This document shows, piece by piece, positions 40,772 to 48,554 of a DNA stretch of 50,773 nt (position 1 is its first letter; each line of letters starts with the position of its first letter). Source of the stretch: Bacillota bacterium (GTDB lineage Bacteria > Bacillota > Dethiobacteria > DTU022 > UBA8154). The position numbers were made by a program, and so were the translations under genes. The stretch lies in the NCBI GenBank assembly GCA_012839215.1, contig DUNV01000138.1, positions 1 to 50,773 on the forward strand, given 5' to 3'. Under the pieces are notes generated by a model that saw only the letters and a program-made list of their open reading frames with translations, was not told where the DNA came from and made no database searches.

Positions 40772-41548
40772 CTAGCTCGGCCTGCTAAACAGTTCATCAA
40801 TATCAAAGGCCAGATCCGGGAAACTTGGGTGGGAATAGGTACCGCCATCGGCCCTGACAATGGATACATAAAGTCCCTCCCGCAGCTCATAGGCCTCAAT
40901 AAAGCCTTCATCCGGGTCTAAAATCCAGTAGTGTGGAACCCCCGATGACTGGTAGTGGTTGAGTTTTAGCACCCGATCCTTTTTCCCGCTTGATGGTGAT
41001 AAAATCTCCACAATTAACTCCGGGACGCTATCCACCGGGTCATTTTGTGCTGGCCGGCTGCCGGGCAGGTACATCAGATCCGGTTGCACAATGGTGTACT
41101 CTTCCAGATTCAGATCCAGGGGGGCATTAAAAACCTCACCTTTAGGATCCTTTTCATGGAAATAATCCTCAAGTATGCGTTGCAACCGCCGGGATATTCT
41201 TTGATGCTGGTAGGAAGGGGAAGGATCTCGCACGAGTATTCCGTTGATAACCTCATGCTGAAAACCAGGTTCCTGGGGGATTTTTGCATAATCACTGTAG
41301 GTCAGTTTCTTCTCACCCAGATTGCCCTGCTCACCTTGGTAGTGGGCCGGATCTTTTTTTATCTGGGAAGGGGGGCCTTTTTCAGATAGCGCCCCGAGCA
41401 CTTTTTGCCTATTATAGCGATACTGCCTATTGCTTATTTCCACACAGGGAATTTTCTTTTCCCGGGTATACCTCCAGATTGTATCCACAGAAAGGCTCAA
41501 AGAATCGGCCAACTCCTGGGCAGTAATGAGTTCATCTCCGGTGTTCAT
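40772..41548 (-). CDS. HTH-Uma2 family protein (copy 2)
   Basis: This 258-residue paralogue of the protein at 38056-38736 has the HTH LITAQELADSLSLSVDTIWR (residues about 8-27). A longer linker follows (about 60-90), then the Uma2 domain with FQHEVINGILVRDPSPSYQH, VQPDLMYLPGS, ELIVEILSPSSGKKDRVLKL and GVPHYWILDPDEG. The metal-site residues are kept in this copy too. The two proteins share the same architecture and many identical stretches, so they arose by duplication. ATG 41548 has GGAGGTGG upstream; the tracked start would add 17 residues without support. It is transcribed away from the MATE gene. Confidence 0.88.
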   Translation of the reverse strand: MNTGDELITAQELADSLSLSVDTIWRYTREKKIPCVEISNRQYRYNRQKVLGALSEKGPPSQIKKDPAHYQGEQGNLGEKKLTYSDYAKIPQEPGFQHEVINGILVRDPSPSYQHQRISRRLQRILEDYFHEKDPKGEVFNAPLDLNLEEYTIVQPDLMYLPGSRPAQNDPVDSVPELIVEILSPSSGKKDRVLKLNHYQSSGVPHYWILDPDEGFIEAYELREGLYVSIVRADGGTYSHPSFPDLAFDIDELFSRPS

Positions 41549-41724
41549 AAAACCACCTCCACCTAATAATAATTTACAACAATAATTAACCCATGTCAAC
41601 TGCTACCAACAAAAATGATGTTCTTAGTCCCACCCTTACCCGACTTTTTTTTCATATCGGGCAAAACAGCAAATATCCCGGGCATTCAGTTATCCGTGAG
41701 AAGGCCATCCGGGCAACGCCTATC

Positions 41725-41753
41725 TTGTTATTCTCCCGGGGATAGCTTATAAT
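41725..41753 (+). promoter_or_regulatory. sigma-A type promoter for the MATE gene
   Basis: TTGTTA, a 17-base spacer and a perfect TATAAT lie 237 bases before the start codon, leaving a long untranslated leader. The rest of 41549-41724 holds no gene. Confidence 0.65.
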
Positions 41754-41759
41754 TGATAC

Positions 41760-41957
41760 TGTTGCAAGCCCGATATTGTTGCAGGGTTTAACATTTCCGC
41801 AATCTGCATGGTCAAGTGCGGGCCTTGCTGCTTGAAAAAACTAACTGCATTTCAGGGATTTGCCGATTTGCCAAAAATTAAGCCTGAGCTTTGCCACCGG
41901 GTAAAGATTCCAAGGTGTTCTGGAACATTCCATTAGGTCCTTGAAGGAATGTTTTTT
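41760..41957 (+). promoter_or_regulatory. leader with intrinsic terminator, riboswitch candidate
   Basis: The leader can form a long stem GCAAGCCCG/CGGGCCTTGC (41764-41772 with 41819-41828, one bulge) enclosing TGCAG/CTGCA. TCAGG/CCTGA (41852-41856 with 41883-41887) follows, then a terminator AACATTCC/GGAATGTT (41924-41931 with 41946-41953) ending in TTTTTT. CAAGG (41911-41915) could pair with CCTTG (41939-41943) and thereby compete with the terminator stem. GCACC/GGTGC next to GAGGG may also cover the ribosome binding site. This is the layout of a transcription-terminating riboswitch or attenuator; no known class was recognised. Confidence 0.5.
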
Positions 41958-41989
41958 AGGAGCACCTTTTATATTAGAGGGTGCCTTGT

Positions 41990-43336
41990 ATGGAAAAGTC
42001 TTTATTGAGGAACTTTGCCAAATATGTCAGTTTGAATATCCTGGGTATGGTTGGTCTTTCTTTTTATGTCCTTGCTGATACTTATTTTATTGCTAAGGCC
42101 TTGGGGGCAACGGGAATCGCCTCGCTAAATTTGTCAATAGCGGTTTACGGCCTCCTCCATGGCATTGGCCTGATGCTGGGAATAGGCGGGGCCACTAGGT
42201 TCAGCATTTTAAAGGCACAAAGAAAAGACAACAAGGCCGCCCAGGTGTTTTCTACCTCGATCAAACTTGGTTTGGTGGCGGGGGTTTTGCTCGCCATCAT
42301 AGGGCTTTTTGGATCGAAGCATTTGGCGTTGGCACTGGGTGCAAACGGCTTTACACTACCCATGACAAAGATTTACCTAATGACGATACTAACCTTTGCA
42401 CCTTTTTTTATTGTCAACAATATTGTCATTACCTTTGTGCGCAACGATAATAATCCAAATTTGTCTATGCTGGCAATGTTGGCAGGCAGCTTTTCTAATA
42501 TTATTTTAGATTATGTGTTTATGTTTCCGCTAAAAATGGGTATGTTTGGGGCTGCCTTTGCCACCGGTCTTGCCCCGGTGATCAGTATTTGTTTGCTGCT
42601 ACTCCATTTTATTAAAAACAAAAACATGATTACTGCCCTCAAGGAGAAAATTGTCTGGCCCCTGGTCCCCGATCTGTCTGCCCTGGGCCTACCGGCCTTT
42701 GTTGTGGAAATTTCTTCATCGGTTGTTTTGATCACTTTTAACTGGGTGATTTTGGGCCTGGAGGGCAATCTGGGTGTGGCGGCATATGGGGTAATTGCTA
42801 ATCTTGCCTTTGTGGGGGTGGCCATTTTTACCGGATTGGCTCAGGGTGTGCAGCCCCTGGCCAGCCATTATTACGGGTTGGGGGATGATGTGAAGGTGGA
42901 AAAAATACGCAACCTGGCCATGCTGGCATCCGTTTTTATGGCAATAGCAATCTATTCGGGCGTATTATTTTCTACTGACAATATTATCGGCCTTTTTAAC
43001 AGCGAGAATAATACAGAGATCGTCCGTATTGCCGGAACCGGGCTGCGTATTTATTTCCTAGGATTTTTCTTCTTGGGGATAAATATTGTTACAACCATAT
43101 TCCTGGGTGCCATTGAAAAAGCCAGGGAGGCCTTTATCATTTCTATTGCTCGGGGATTTATCATTATTGTTCCTCTGGTTCTGGTGTTTAGCCGGATCTG
43201 GGGGATGATAGGTGTCTGGTCTGCCTTTGTTGTTTCCGAACTTATCGTGATGATTATGGCTATCTATTTCGCTGCCGCCAAAGGAAGGCTGTTACGGAGC
43301 AAACACGGGGCGCATCAGGAATCGGCTCTCGGTTAG
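41990..43336 (+). CDS. MATE-family efflux transporter
   Basis: The 448-residue membrane protein has twelve likely helices in two halves. MATE features include GMVGLSFYVLADTYFIAKAL (residues about 18-37), a GIGGATRFSILKAQ loop, and in the second half GLAQGVQPLASHYYGLGDD. It ends with a basic tail (GRLLRSKHGAHQESALG). MATE proteins export cationic compounds or metabolites in exchange for Na+ or H+; the substrate cannot be read from sequence. Control through the leader above suggests it responds to a small ligand, perhaps its own substrate. ATG 41990 has GAGGG 8 bases upstream. It ends convergently with the molbindin gene. Confidence 0.92.
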   Translation: MEKSLLRNFAKYVSLNILGMVGLSFYVLADTYFIAKALGATGIASLNLSIAVYGLLHGIGLMLGIGGATRFSILKAQRKDNKAAQVFSTSIKLGLVAGVLLAIIGLFGSKHLALALGANGFTLPMTKIYLMTILTFAPFFIVNNIVITFVRNDNNPNLSMLAMLAGSFSNIILDYVFMFPLKMGMFGAAFATGLAPVISICLLLLHFIKNKNMITALKEKIVWPLVPDLSALGLPAFVVEISSSVVLITFNWVILGLEGNLGVAAYGVIANLAFVGVAIFTGLAQGVQPLASHYYGLGDDVKVEKIRNLAMLASVFMAIAIYSGVLFSTDNIIGLFNSENNTEIVRIAGTGLRIYFLGFFFLGINIVTTIFLGAIEKAREAFIISIARGFIIIVPLVLVFSRIWGMIGVWSAFVVSELIVMIMAIYFAAAKGRLLRSKHGAHQESALG

Positions 43337-43360
43337 CTAGCTGTCCTACTAATTAAAACA

Positions 43361-43394
43361 GAGGTGCACCGGCCGCTGCCGCGGCATGCACCTC
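43361..43394 (-). terminator. terminator between MATE and molbindin genes
   Basis: GAGGTGCA (43361-43368) pairs with TGCACCTC (43387-43394), with an inner GCCGC/GCGGC stem. On the minus strand TGTTTTAATT follows, so it mainly serves the molbindin gene and may act on both. Confidence 0.7.
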
Positions 43395-43413
43395 CTGTCA
43401 CGTGTTGTTGAAT

Positions 43414-43641
43414 CTATTCCTTAATAAACATGACCGAAGTTGCTTTAATAAGGGCTGTAAGCTCATCTCCTTTCCTGATCTGCATTTCATCGAGAGACTT
43501 TTTTGTGATGACGCCGGTGATCATCTTGCTATTGCCGATATCCAATTCCACTTCAGCCGTAACAGTGCCCGGAATAATATTGGTCACTGTTCCATCAAGT
43601 TTGTTTCTACCGCTGATCTTTGCCTCCAAGGTTGTTTGCAT
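43414..43641 (-). CDS. TOBE-domain molybdenum-pterin binding protein (molbindin)
   Basis: The 75-residue protein is a single Mop/TOBE domain: EAKISGRNKLDGTVTNIIPG (residues 6-25), VTAEVELDIGNSKMITGVIT and SLDEMQIRKGDELTALIKAT. Free Mop domains assemble into rings that bind molybdate or tungstate in the cytoplasm for storage or buffering. It has a GAGG site upstream of ATG 43641. It diverges from the DUF364 and modABC genes, so the 233-base gap between them (43642-43874, AT-rich and without a gene) probably holds promoters for both directions. Confidence 0.9.
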   Translation of the reverse strand: MQTTLEAKISGRNKLDGTVTNIIPGTVTAEVELDIGNSKMITGVITKKSLDEMQIRKGDELTALIKATSVMFIKE

Positions 43642-43874
43642 TTTATGCCTCGCCCTCTCTACCTAAGTTCTATTGAAAACTTTTAGTCAAATAGTATAAT
43701 TTCCTCTAAAGGGTAGATATATACATTAACAGGGGGAATCTGGCAAAACAAAATAGTATTTAAAAGTATTTTTATTCAGGCAGGAAAATATGTCATATTA
43801 CTCGAATATATTACACTGCTTAAGTTTGTTTTTGGGAAATTTTTAAAATATCATAAATAATGGAGGTGATTTTA

Positions 43875-44612
43875 TTGGAGGAACCTATCGTCTTTAGGAG
43901 ATTGAAGCCCTATATTGATAACGTCCTGAAGGATCCTGTCCTTTCCGGTTCAAGCATTTCGATTACCTGTAAAACGCTCACCCCGGAGGAAGCCATCGGT
44001 AATCCGGGAAGGGATGATTTTCCTCTGCAAAAGGGCAAAGAAAAACTGATGCAGGCAGTAATAGATGGGTTCGCCGGCCAGGCCTTTACTGATATGCCCG
44101 GAAATTTTGAAGGATCCCTCAAGGATGCCTTGACTCTCCCGCCGGATAACAATTATAACAGGGCAGTCATTATTGCTGCACTCAACGCTCTTTGCAGCAA
44201 GCGGGGGGAGGCGGGCAACACTATCCATTGCAAGGATGAAGCCCCGGGCCTCTGCAGCCAAAAGCTGGTTGAAACCATCTCCAAAGAGTATGGCCAGCCG
44301 CGCATTGCTGTAATCGGCCTTCAACCGGCCATGGTTGAGGAGCTGGCCAGGCATTTTGAACTCAGGGTTTTCGATCTCGATCCGGACAATATCGGCCAAA
44401 AAAAATATGGTGTGACCATCGAGGACGGCGAACAAGACCTTGCTAAAATCGAGGATTGGTGCGATCTTCTGCTTGTTACGGGAAGCACATCGGTTAACGG
44501 CAGTATCGATCCTTTTCTTGATTTAAAAAAACCGGTCATTTTTTATGGGACGACGGTGGCAGCCGTAGCCGGCATACTTCAATTAAATAGATATTGCCCT
44601 TTGGCAAAATAA
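43875..44612 (+). CDS. DUF364 putative heavy-metal chelation protein
   Basis: In this 245-residue protein the C-terminal half is the DUF364 domain: PRIAVIGLQPAMVEELARHF (about residues 140-159), LRVFDLDPDNIGQKKYGV, and CDLLLVTGSTSVNGSIDPFL. The N-terminal half carries the related DUF4213-like part (NRAVIIAALNAL). The family is linked to metal-binding and nitrogenase-related or molybdenum loci, but no activity has been proven. TTG 43875 is chosen because a textbook GGAGGTGAT lies before it; that same site overlaps the tracked ATG 43860, which has no site of its own. The gene precedes modABC on the same strand and diverges from the molbindin gene, so a role in molybdate handling is likely by context. 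Confidence 0.82.
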   Translation: MEEPIVFRRLKPYIDNVLKDPVLSGSSISITCKTLTPEEAIGNPGRDDFPLQKGKEKLMQAVIDGFAGQAFTDMPGNFEGSLKDALTLPPDNNYNRAVIIAALNALCSKRGEAGNTIHCKDEAPGLCSQKLVETISKEYGQPRIAVIGLQPAMVEELARHFELRVFDLDPDNIGQKKYGVTIEDGEQDLAKIEDWCDLLLVTGSTSVNGSIDPFLDLKKPVIFYGTTVAAVAGILQLNRYCPLAK

Positions 44613-44716
44613 AAATTATTACCAGGTAGGCTAAGGTGGCTGAAGCAATGGTTGCAAGGAAATGGATTGGGGCAGCATGACCCTTCAAAAACATAAATGT
44701 AGTGAGGTGGGTCAAG

Positions 44717-45577
44717 TTGTTTAAAAGAATAGGTAGTTATAGTATCTTGGTAGCGATTTTCCTAGTTTTAATGCTTTTTGCCGGCTGTGGGGATGGGCAG
44801 CCAGCAGGTTTGGGTGAACAAGGTCCAGAACAGCTTGGAGAGGAAGGCGGCGGCGAAACGGTTGCTACCCCTGCGGAGATAACAGTTTCAGCGGCGGCAA
44901 GTCTGACGGATGCCCTGGAAGAAATTAAGGTAATGTATGAAGCCGAAAGCGTCAATACCCTGGTAATGAATTATGGCTCCTCCGGTGCTCTGCAGCAGCA
45001 AATCGAGGAAGGGGCCCCGGCAAGCATTTTTATTTCTGCTGCCCAAAAACAGATGAATGATCTGCAGGATCAGGGGCTTATCGATGAGGACAGCCGGATC
45101 GATTTGTTGGAAAACCTGGTTGTCTTAATAGTACCCGCCAGTGATGCCAACGCTGACATTGTTGGTTTTGAATCCCTTGGTGCAGATTCACTCGTTAATC
45201 TTGCTATTGGAGAACCGGAAAGTGTTCCAGCCGGTCGTTATGCAAATGAAATCCTAACGGCATTGGAGCTTTGGGATGGCCTGGAGTCTAATGACAAACT
45301 GATTTTGGCCAAAGATGTGCGCCAGGTGCTTACCTACGTGGAGACAGGGAACGTTGATGCCGGTATCGTCTATATGACAGATGCCCTGACAACCGAGAAG
45401 GTCAAGGTTATTGACTCTGCACCTGTCGGCACCCATACGCCTGTCACCTACCCAGCGGCCATCATTAAAGATTGCGCTGAGCAGGAGGCCGCAGAAGACT
45501 TTATGGCTTTTTTGCAAGGAGATAAGACCGCTGCTGTTTTCGATAAACATGGTTTTACCTTCCTTGCTGGAAAGTAG
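44717..45577 (+). CDS. modA: molybdate ABC transporter, substrate-binding lipoprotein
   Basis: The 286-residue protein has a lipoprotein signal (ILVAIFLVLMLFAGC, lipobox LFAGC near residue 23), an acidic Gly/Glu linker, and then the ModA fold: TVSAAASLTDALEEIKVMYE (about 58-77), MNYGSSGALQQQIEEGAPAS, and KDVRQVLTYVETGNVDAGIV. The early Ser residues and SSGAL element are the molybdate-binding loops. It catches molybdate (or tungstate) outside the membrane and passes it to ModBC encoded next. TTG 44717 is used because GAGGTGG lies 6-7 bases upstream; the tracked GTG overlaps this site. Its stop codon lies in the first unit of a short tandem repeat. Confidence 0.95.
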   Translation: MFKRIGSYSILVAIFLVLMLFAGCGDGQPAGLGEQGPEQLGEEGGGETVATPAEITVSAAASLTDALEEIKVMYEAESVNTLVMNYGSSGALQQQIEEGAPASIFISAAQKQMNDLQDQGLIDEDSRIDLLENLVVLIVPASDANADIVGFESLGADSLVNLAIGEPESVPAGRYANEILTALELWDGLESNDKLILAKDVRQVLTYVETGNVDAGIVYMTDALTTEKVKVIDSAPVGTHTPVTYPAAIIKDCAEQEAAEDFMAFLQGDKTAAVFDKHGFTFLAGK

Positions 45578-45593
45578 ACTAGGGATAGGTTAA

Positions 45594-45648
45594 AAAGTAG
45601 GATCAGGGGAAAGCAGGATCAGAAAGTAGAATCAGAAAGTAGGATTAG
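45594..45648 (+). repeat. 13-bp tandem repeats between modA and modB
   Basis: Four imperfect copies of AAAGTAGGATCAG lie at 45594-45606, 45610-45622, 45623-45635 and 45636-45648, with a partial copy at 45571-45582 that contains the modA stop. Most copies carry AGGA; the last one serves as the modB ribosome binding site. Confidence 0.85.
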
Positions 45649-45653
45649 ATACA

Positions 45654-46334
45654 ATGGACATGTTGCCCCTTTGGATTTCCCTGAAAACATCCCTGTCGGC
45701 CACCTTTTTAGCTTTTGTGTTAGGTGTGACTGCAGCAAAGCTGATGTCCGTTTACCGGGGCAGGCTTAAAAGCGTACTCGATGGCGTTTTTATTCTGCCC
45801 TTGGTACTTCCCCCCACGGTAGTGGGGTTCTTGCTGCTCGTTCTTTTTGGCCGGCATGGACCTTTGGGTAAGGTTTTAACTGCGCTATTTAGTACCACGG
45901 TTATTTTTAGTTGGAGCGCCACGGTCATTGCCTCCACGGTAGTAGCTTTCCCCTTGATGTACCGGACGGCCCGGGGTGCTTTTGAACAGGTTGATCCCCA
46001 TATGCTCGACGCGGCCCGGACCATGGGAATACCGGAAAGCAGTATTTTTACCAGGATAACCATGCCACTGGCCTGGCCGGGAATTGCCGCCGGTACAATT
46101 TTGGCTTTTGCCCGGGCCCTGGGTGAATTTGGGGCGACGCTGATGCTGGCCGGCAATATCCCCGGCAAAACCCAGACAATCCCCTTGACTATCTTTTTTC
46201 TGGTGGAATCTGGGCAGCGGGACAAGGCTGCCCTCTGGGTTTTGATTATTATTGTCATTTCCCTGGCAGCTATAACAGGGCTTCATTACTGGACAAGCCA
46301 CCAGATTCCGGCTGGTGGTCAGCCGGAGAGGTGA
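45654..46334 (+). CDS. modB: molybdate ABC transporter, permease
   Basis: The 226-residue membrane protein has about five or six helices and the typical ModB elements: PLWISLKTSLSATFLAFVLG at the start, LPLVLPPTVVGFLLLVLFG (about 45-63) and the cytoplasmic coupling loop TMGIPESSIFTRITMPLAWP (about 121-140). The EAA-like loop ending in GIAAGTILAFARALGEFGATLML contacts the ATPase. It forms the channel for molybdate with ModC. ATG 45654 is preceded by AGGATTAG from the last tandem repeat. modC starts 12 bases after its stop, so the three genes form one operon. Confidence 0.95.
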   Translation: MDMLPLWISLKTSLSATFLAFVLGVTAAKLMSVYRGRLKSVLDGVFILPLVLPPTVVGFLLLVLFGRHGPLGKVLTALFSTTVIFSWSATVIASTVVAFPLMYRTARGAFEQVDPHMLDAARTMGIPESSIFTRITMPLAWPGIAAGTILAFARALGEFGATLMLAGNIPGKTQTIPLTIFFLVESGQRDKAALWVLIIIVISLAAITGLHYWTSHQIPAGGQPER

Positions 46335-46346
46335 AGGAGGTAAACA

Positions 46347-47414
46347 ATGGCATTAAGAGCAGATATAGAAAGGGACTTGCCCGGTTTCAAGCTACGTGTT
46401 TCGCTAGATTGCCAGGAAAAAACCCTCGGTCTTCTTGGTGGTTCCGGTTCCGGCAAAAGTATGACGCTGCGTTGCATTGCCGGATTGGATAAGCCTACAA
46501 GGGGGCGCATTACCCTGGGAGGGCGGGTCCTGTTTGATTCAAAGGAAGGCATAGATCTTCCCCCACAACAACGCAGGGTTGGTTTCCTGTTCCAAAATTA
46601 TGCCCTTTTTCCCCATTTGACTGTGGCAGGAAACATTGCCATGGGCCTACGGGGAATGAAAAAGCATGAACAAAAAAAAACTATCAAGGAAATGGTGGCC
46701 AAGGTCAAACTGGAAGGGATGGAAAACAGGTTTCCCCGCCAGCTTTCTGGCGGGCAGCAACAGAGGGTTGCCCTTGCCAGGGCCCTGGTCCTGCAACCGG
46801 AAGTACTATTGTTAGATGAACCTTTTTCCGCCCTGGATAATCACCTGAGAGGAGAAATGGAACAGGAACTGAAGGATTTGCTGGGTAGTTATGATGGCTC
46901 ATCTGTTTTCGTGACCCATAACCTGGAGGAGGCCTACCGCCTTTGCCCAAACCTTTTGATTTTGGAGGATGGAAATGTTATAGCTGGTGGCCCCAGGGAA
47001 GATATTTTTAACAATCCCCCGAACCTGGCAACAGCCCGCATAACGGGCTGTCAAAATTTATCAAGGATTAGGATCCGCAAGGATAACACCGTGGAGGCCC
47101 TTGATTGGGGATGTGTCTTGCATGTGAACAGTAACAATATGCCTAGTGGGGCAAGCTATGCGGGCATTCCCAGCAGATATATCCGTCCAGCCGGCAAGGA
47201 TGACCTCATTAACGCCATGCACTGCCGGGTTATAAATGTCATCGAATCCCCCTATCAGGTAACCCTGTCGGTTAAACTCTTGGGGCGGGAATCGAATAAC
47301 CTAAGCTGCCTTAAGCTATCTGTCCAGAACGAGGAATGGCAGCGGATAATTTCCCAGGGCCTTGAAGAATTTAAAATATGCCTCCCACCGGAAAGAGTCT
47401 TCCTAACTTTTTAA
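46347..47414 (+). CDS. modC: molybdate ABC transporter, ATPase
   Basis: The 355-residue ATPase has Walker A LLGGSGSGKSMTLRCIAG (about residues 28-45), a Q-loop in FLFQNYALFPHLTVAGN, the signature RQLSGGQQQRVALARALVLQ, Walker B EVLLLDEPFSALD and the switch His in VFVTHNLEEA. Residues about 235-355 form a C-terminal TOBE-like regulatory domain (SRIRIRKDNTVEALDWGCVL). In ModC proteins such domains can bind molybdate and slow transport when the cell is full. ATG 46347 has GAAGGAGG upstream. The next gene starts about 90 bases on. Confidence 0.95.
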   Translation: MALRADIERDLPGFKLRVSLDCQEKTLGLLGGSGSGKSMTLRCIAGLDKPTRGRITLGGRVLFDSKEGIDLPPQQRRVGFLFQNYALFPHLTVAGNIAMGLRGMKKHEQKKTIKEMVAKVKLEGMENRFPRQLSGGQQQRVALARALVLQPEVLLLDEPFSALDNHLRGEMEQELKDLLGSYDGSSVFVTHNLEEAYRLCPNLLILEDGNVIAGGPREDIFNNPPNLATARITGCQNLSRIRIRKDNTVEALDWGCVLHVNSNNMPSGASYAGIPSRYIRPAGKDDLINAMHCRVINVIESPYQVTLSVKLLGRESNNLSCLKLSVQNEEWQRIISQGLEEFKICLPPERVFLTF

Positions 47415-47503
47415 AATTGCAGGAAGGACTTTGTTTAATAATGAAGAATAATATCCTAACCTGTTGTTAACAGATTTACAAGTCTAGCGAAAGAGGGACG
47501 GCA

Positions 47504-48529
47504 ATGAAGGTCTTACCAGTGGAAAAAGCAATCGGGCAAGTATTAGGGCAAGATTTGACAAAAATTATTCCCGGAGAGTTTAAAGGACCCGCTTTTCGTA
47601 AGGGACGGATTATTAAAGAGGAAGATATTCCCCATCTGTTGCAAATGGGTAAGGAAAATGTTTTTGTCTATGAACTGGACGAAAACTCCCTGCATGAAAA
47701 TGATGCCGCCCGCATCCTGGCTGCAGGGATTGCCGGTGAGGGCATGGCATTGGGCGAGGCAAAAGAGGGCAGGGCTAATCTGCTGGCCGTCGAAAAAGGG
47801 TTATTAAAAGTAGATGTCAATGGTTTGTATGCTGCCAACAGGCAGCAGGAAATCGCCATTTCCAGCATTCACAATAATAGCGTTGTAAATGCCGGTGATC
47901 TTTCCGCTGCTGTTAAAATTATCCCCCTAGTGGTGGAGAAAAAAAAGATAGAAGATATTATTCGGCAAGTTAAGGAAAACGGGCCGCTTGTTTCTGTAAA
48001 ACCTCTTAAACCTCTGGCGACATCCCTAATTATTACGGGGAATGAAGTGTATCATGGCCGGATTGCTGATCGTTTTGCACCGGTAATTGAGGCGAAAATG
48101 CAAAAATTTGATTGTGAAATCATCAGCAAAGAATACCTGCCCGATGATAGCATAAAAATTTCCGATGCCATTAAAAAGGCCAGGGATGCAGGGGCAGGGC
48201 TAATATTGGTAACCGGTGGTATGGCTGTGGATCCGGACGATTCAACACCGGCAGCTATCCTGGCTGCCGGGGGCCAGGCGGTTTCCTATGGTGTGCCCCT
48301 AATGCCCGGGGCCATGTTTATGCTCGCCTATTTAGACGACCTGCCGATTATGGGACTTCCCGGCGGGGCCATGTATTATAAAACAACTGTCTTTGATCTC
48401 CTGCTCCCCAGGATACTGGCAGGGGAACGTGTCCAAAAGGAGGATATCGTTGTCCTGAGCCATGGAGGGCTATGTTTGACCTGTTCCGTGTGTACCTATC
48501 CAAAATGCCACTTCGGCAAAAGCATTTAA
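47504..48529 (+). CDS. molybdopterin-binding protein with C-terminal Cys cluster
   Basis: The 341-residue protein has an N-terminal MoeA-like part (MKVLPVEKAIGQVLGQDLTK) and a MPT-binding domain (about 165-310): LIITGNEVYHGRIADRFAPV, GLILVTGGMAVDPDDSTPAA, IMGLPGGAMYYKTTVFDLLL. It ends in a tail HGGLCLTCSVCTYPKCHFG with four Cys that could hold a metal or a Fe-S cluster. It probably handles molybdopterin or a metal-loaded form of it, as MoeA does. In clostridia this type often lies near xanthine-dehydrogenase-like enzymes. ATG 47504 is preceded by GAGGGACG. It lies between modC and mobA on the same strand, consistent with one molybdenum operon. Confidence 0.85.
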   Translation: MKVLPVEKAIGQVLGQDLTKIIPGEFKGPAFRKGRIIKEEDIPHLLQMGKENVFVYELDENSLHENDAARILAAGIAGEGMALGEAKEGRANLLAVEKGLLKVDVNGLYAANRQQEIAISSIHNNSVVNAGDLSAAVKIIPLVVEKKKIEDIIRQVKENGPLVSVKPLKPLATSLIITGNEVYHGRIADRFAPVIEAKMQKFDCEIISKEYLPDDSIKISDAIKKARDAGAGLILVTGGMAVDPDDSTPAAILAAGGQAVSYGVPLMPGAMFMLAYLDDLPIMGLPGGAMYYKTTVFDLLLPRILAGERVQKEDIVVLSHGGLCLTCSVCTYPKCHFGKSI

Positions 48530-48554
48530 AAATCTTCAAGCCGGAGGTAACATT

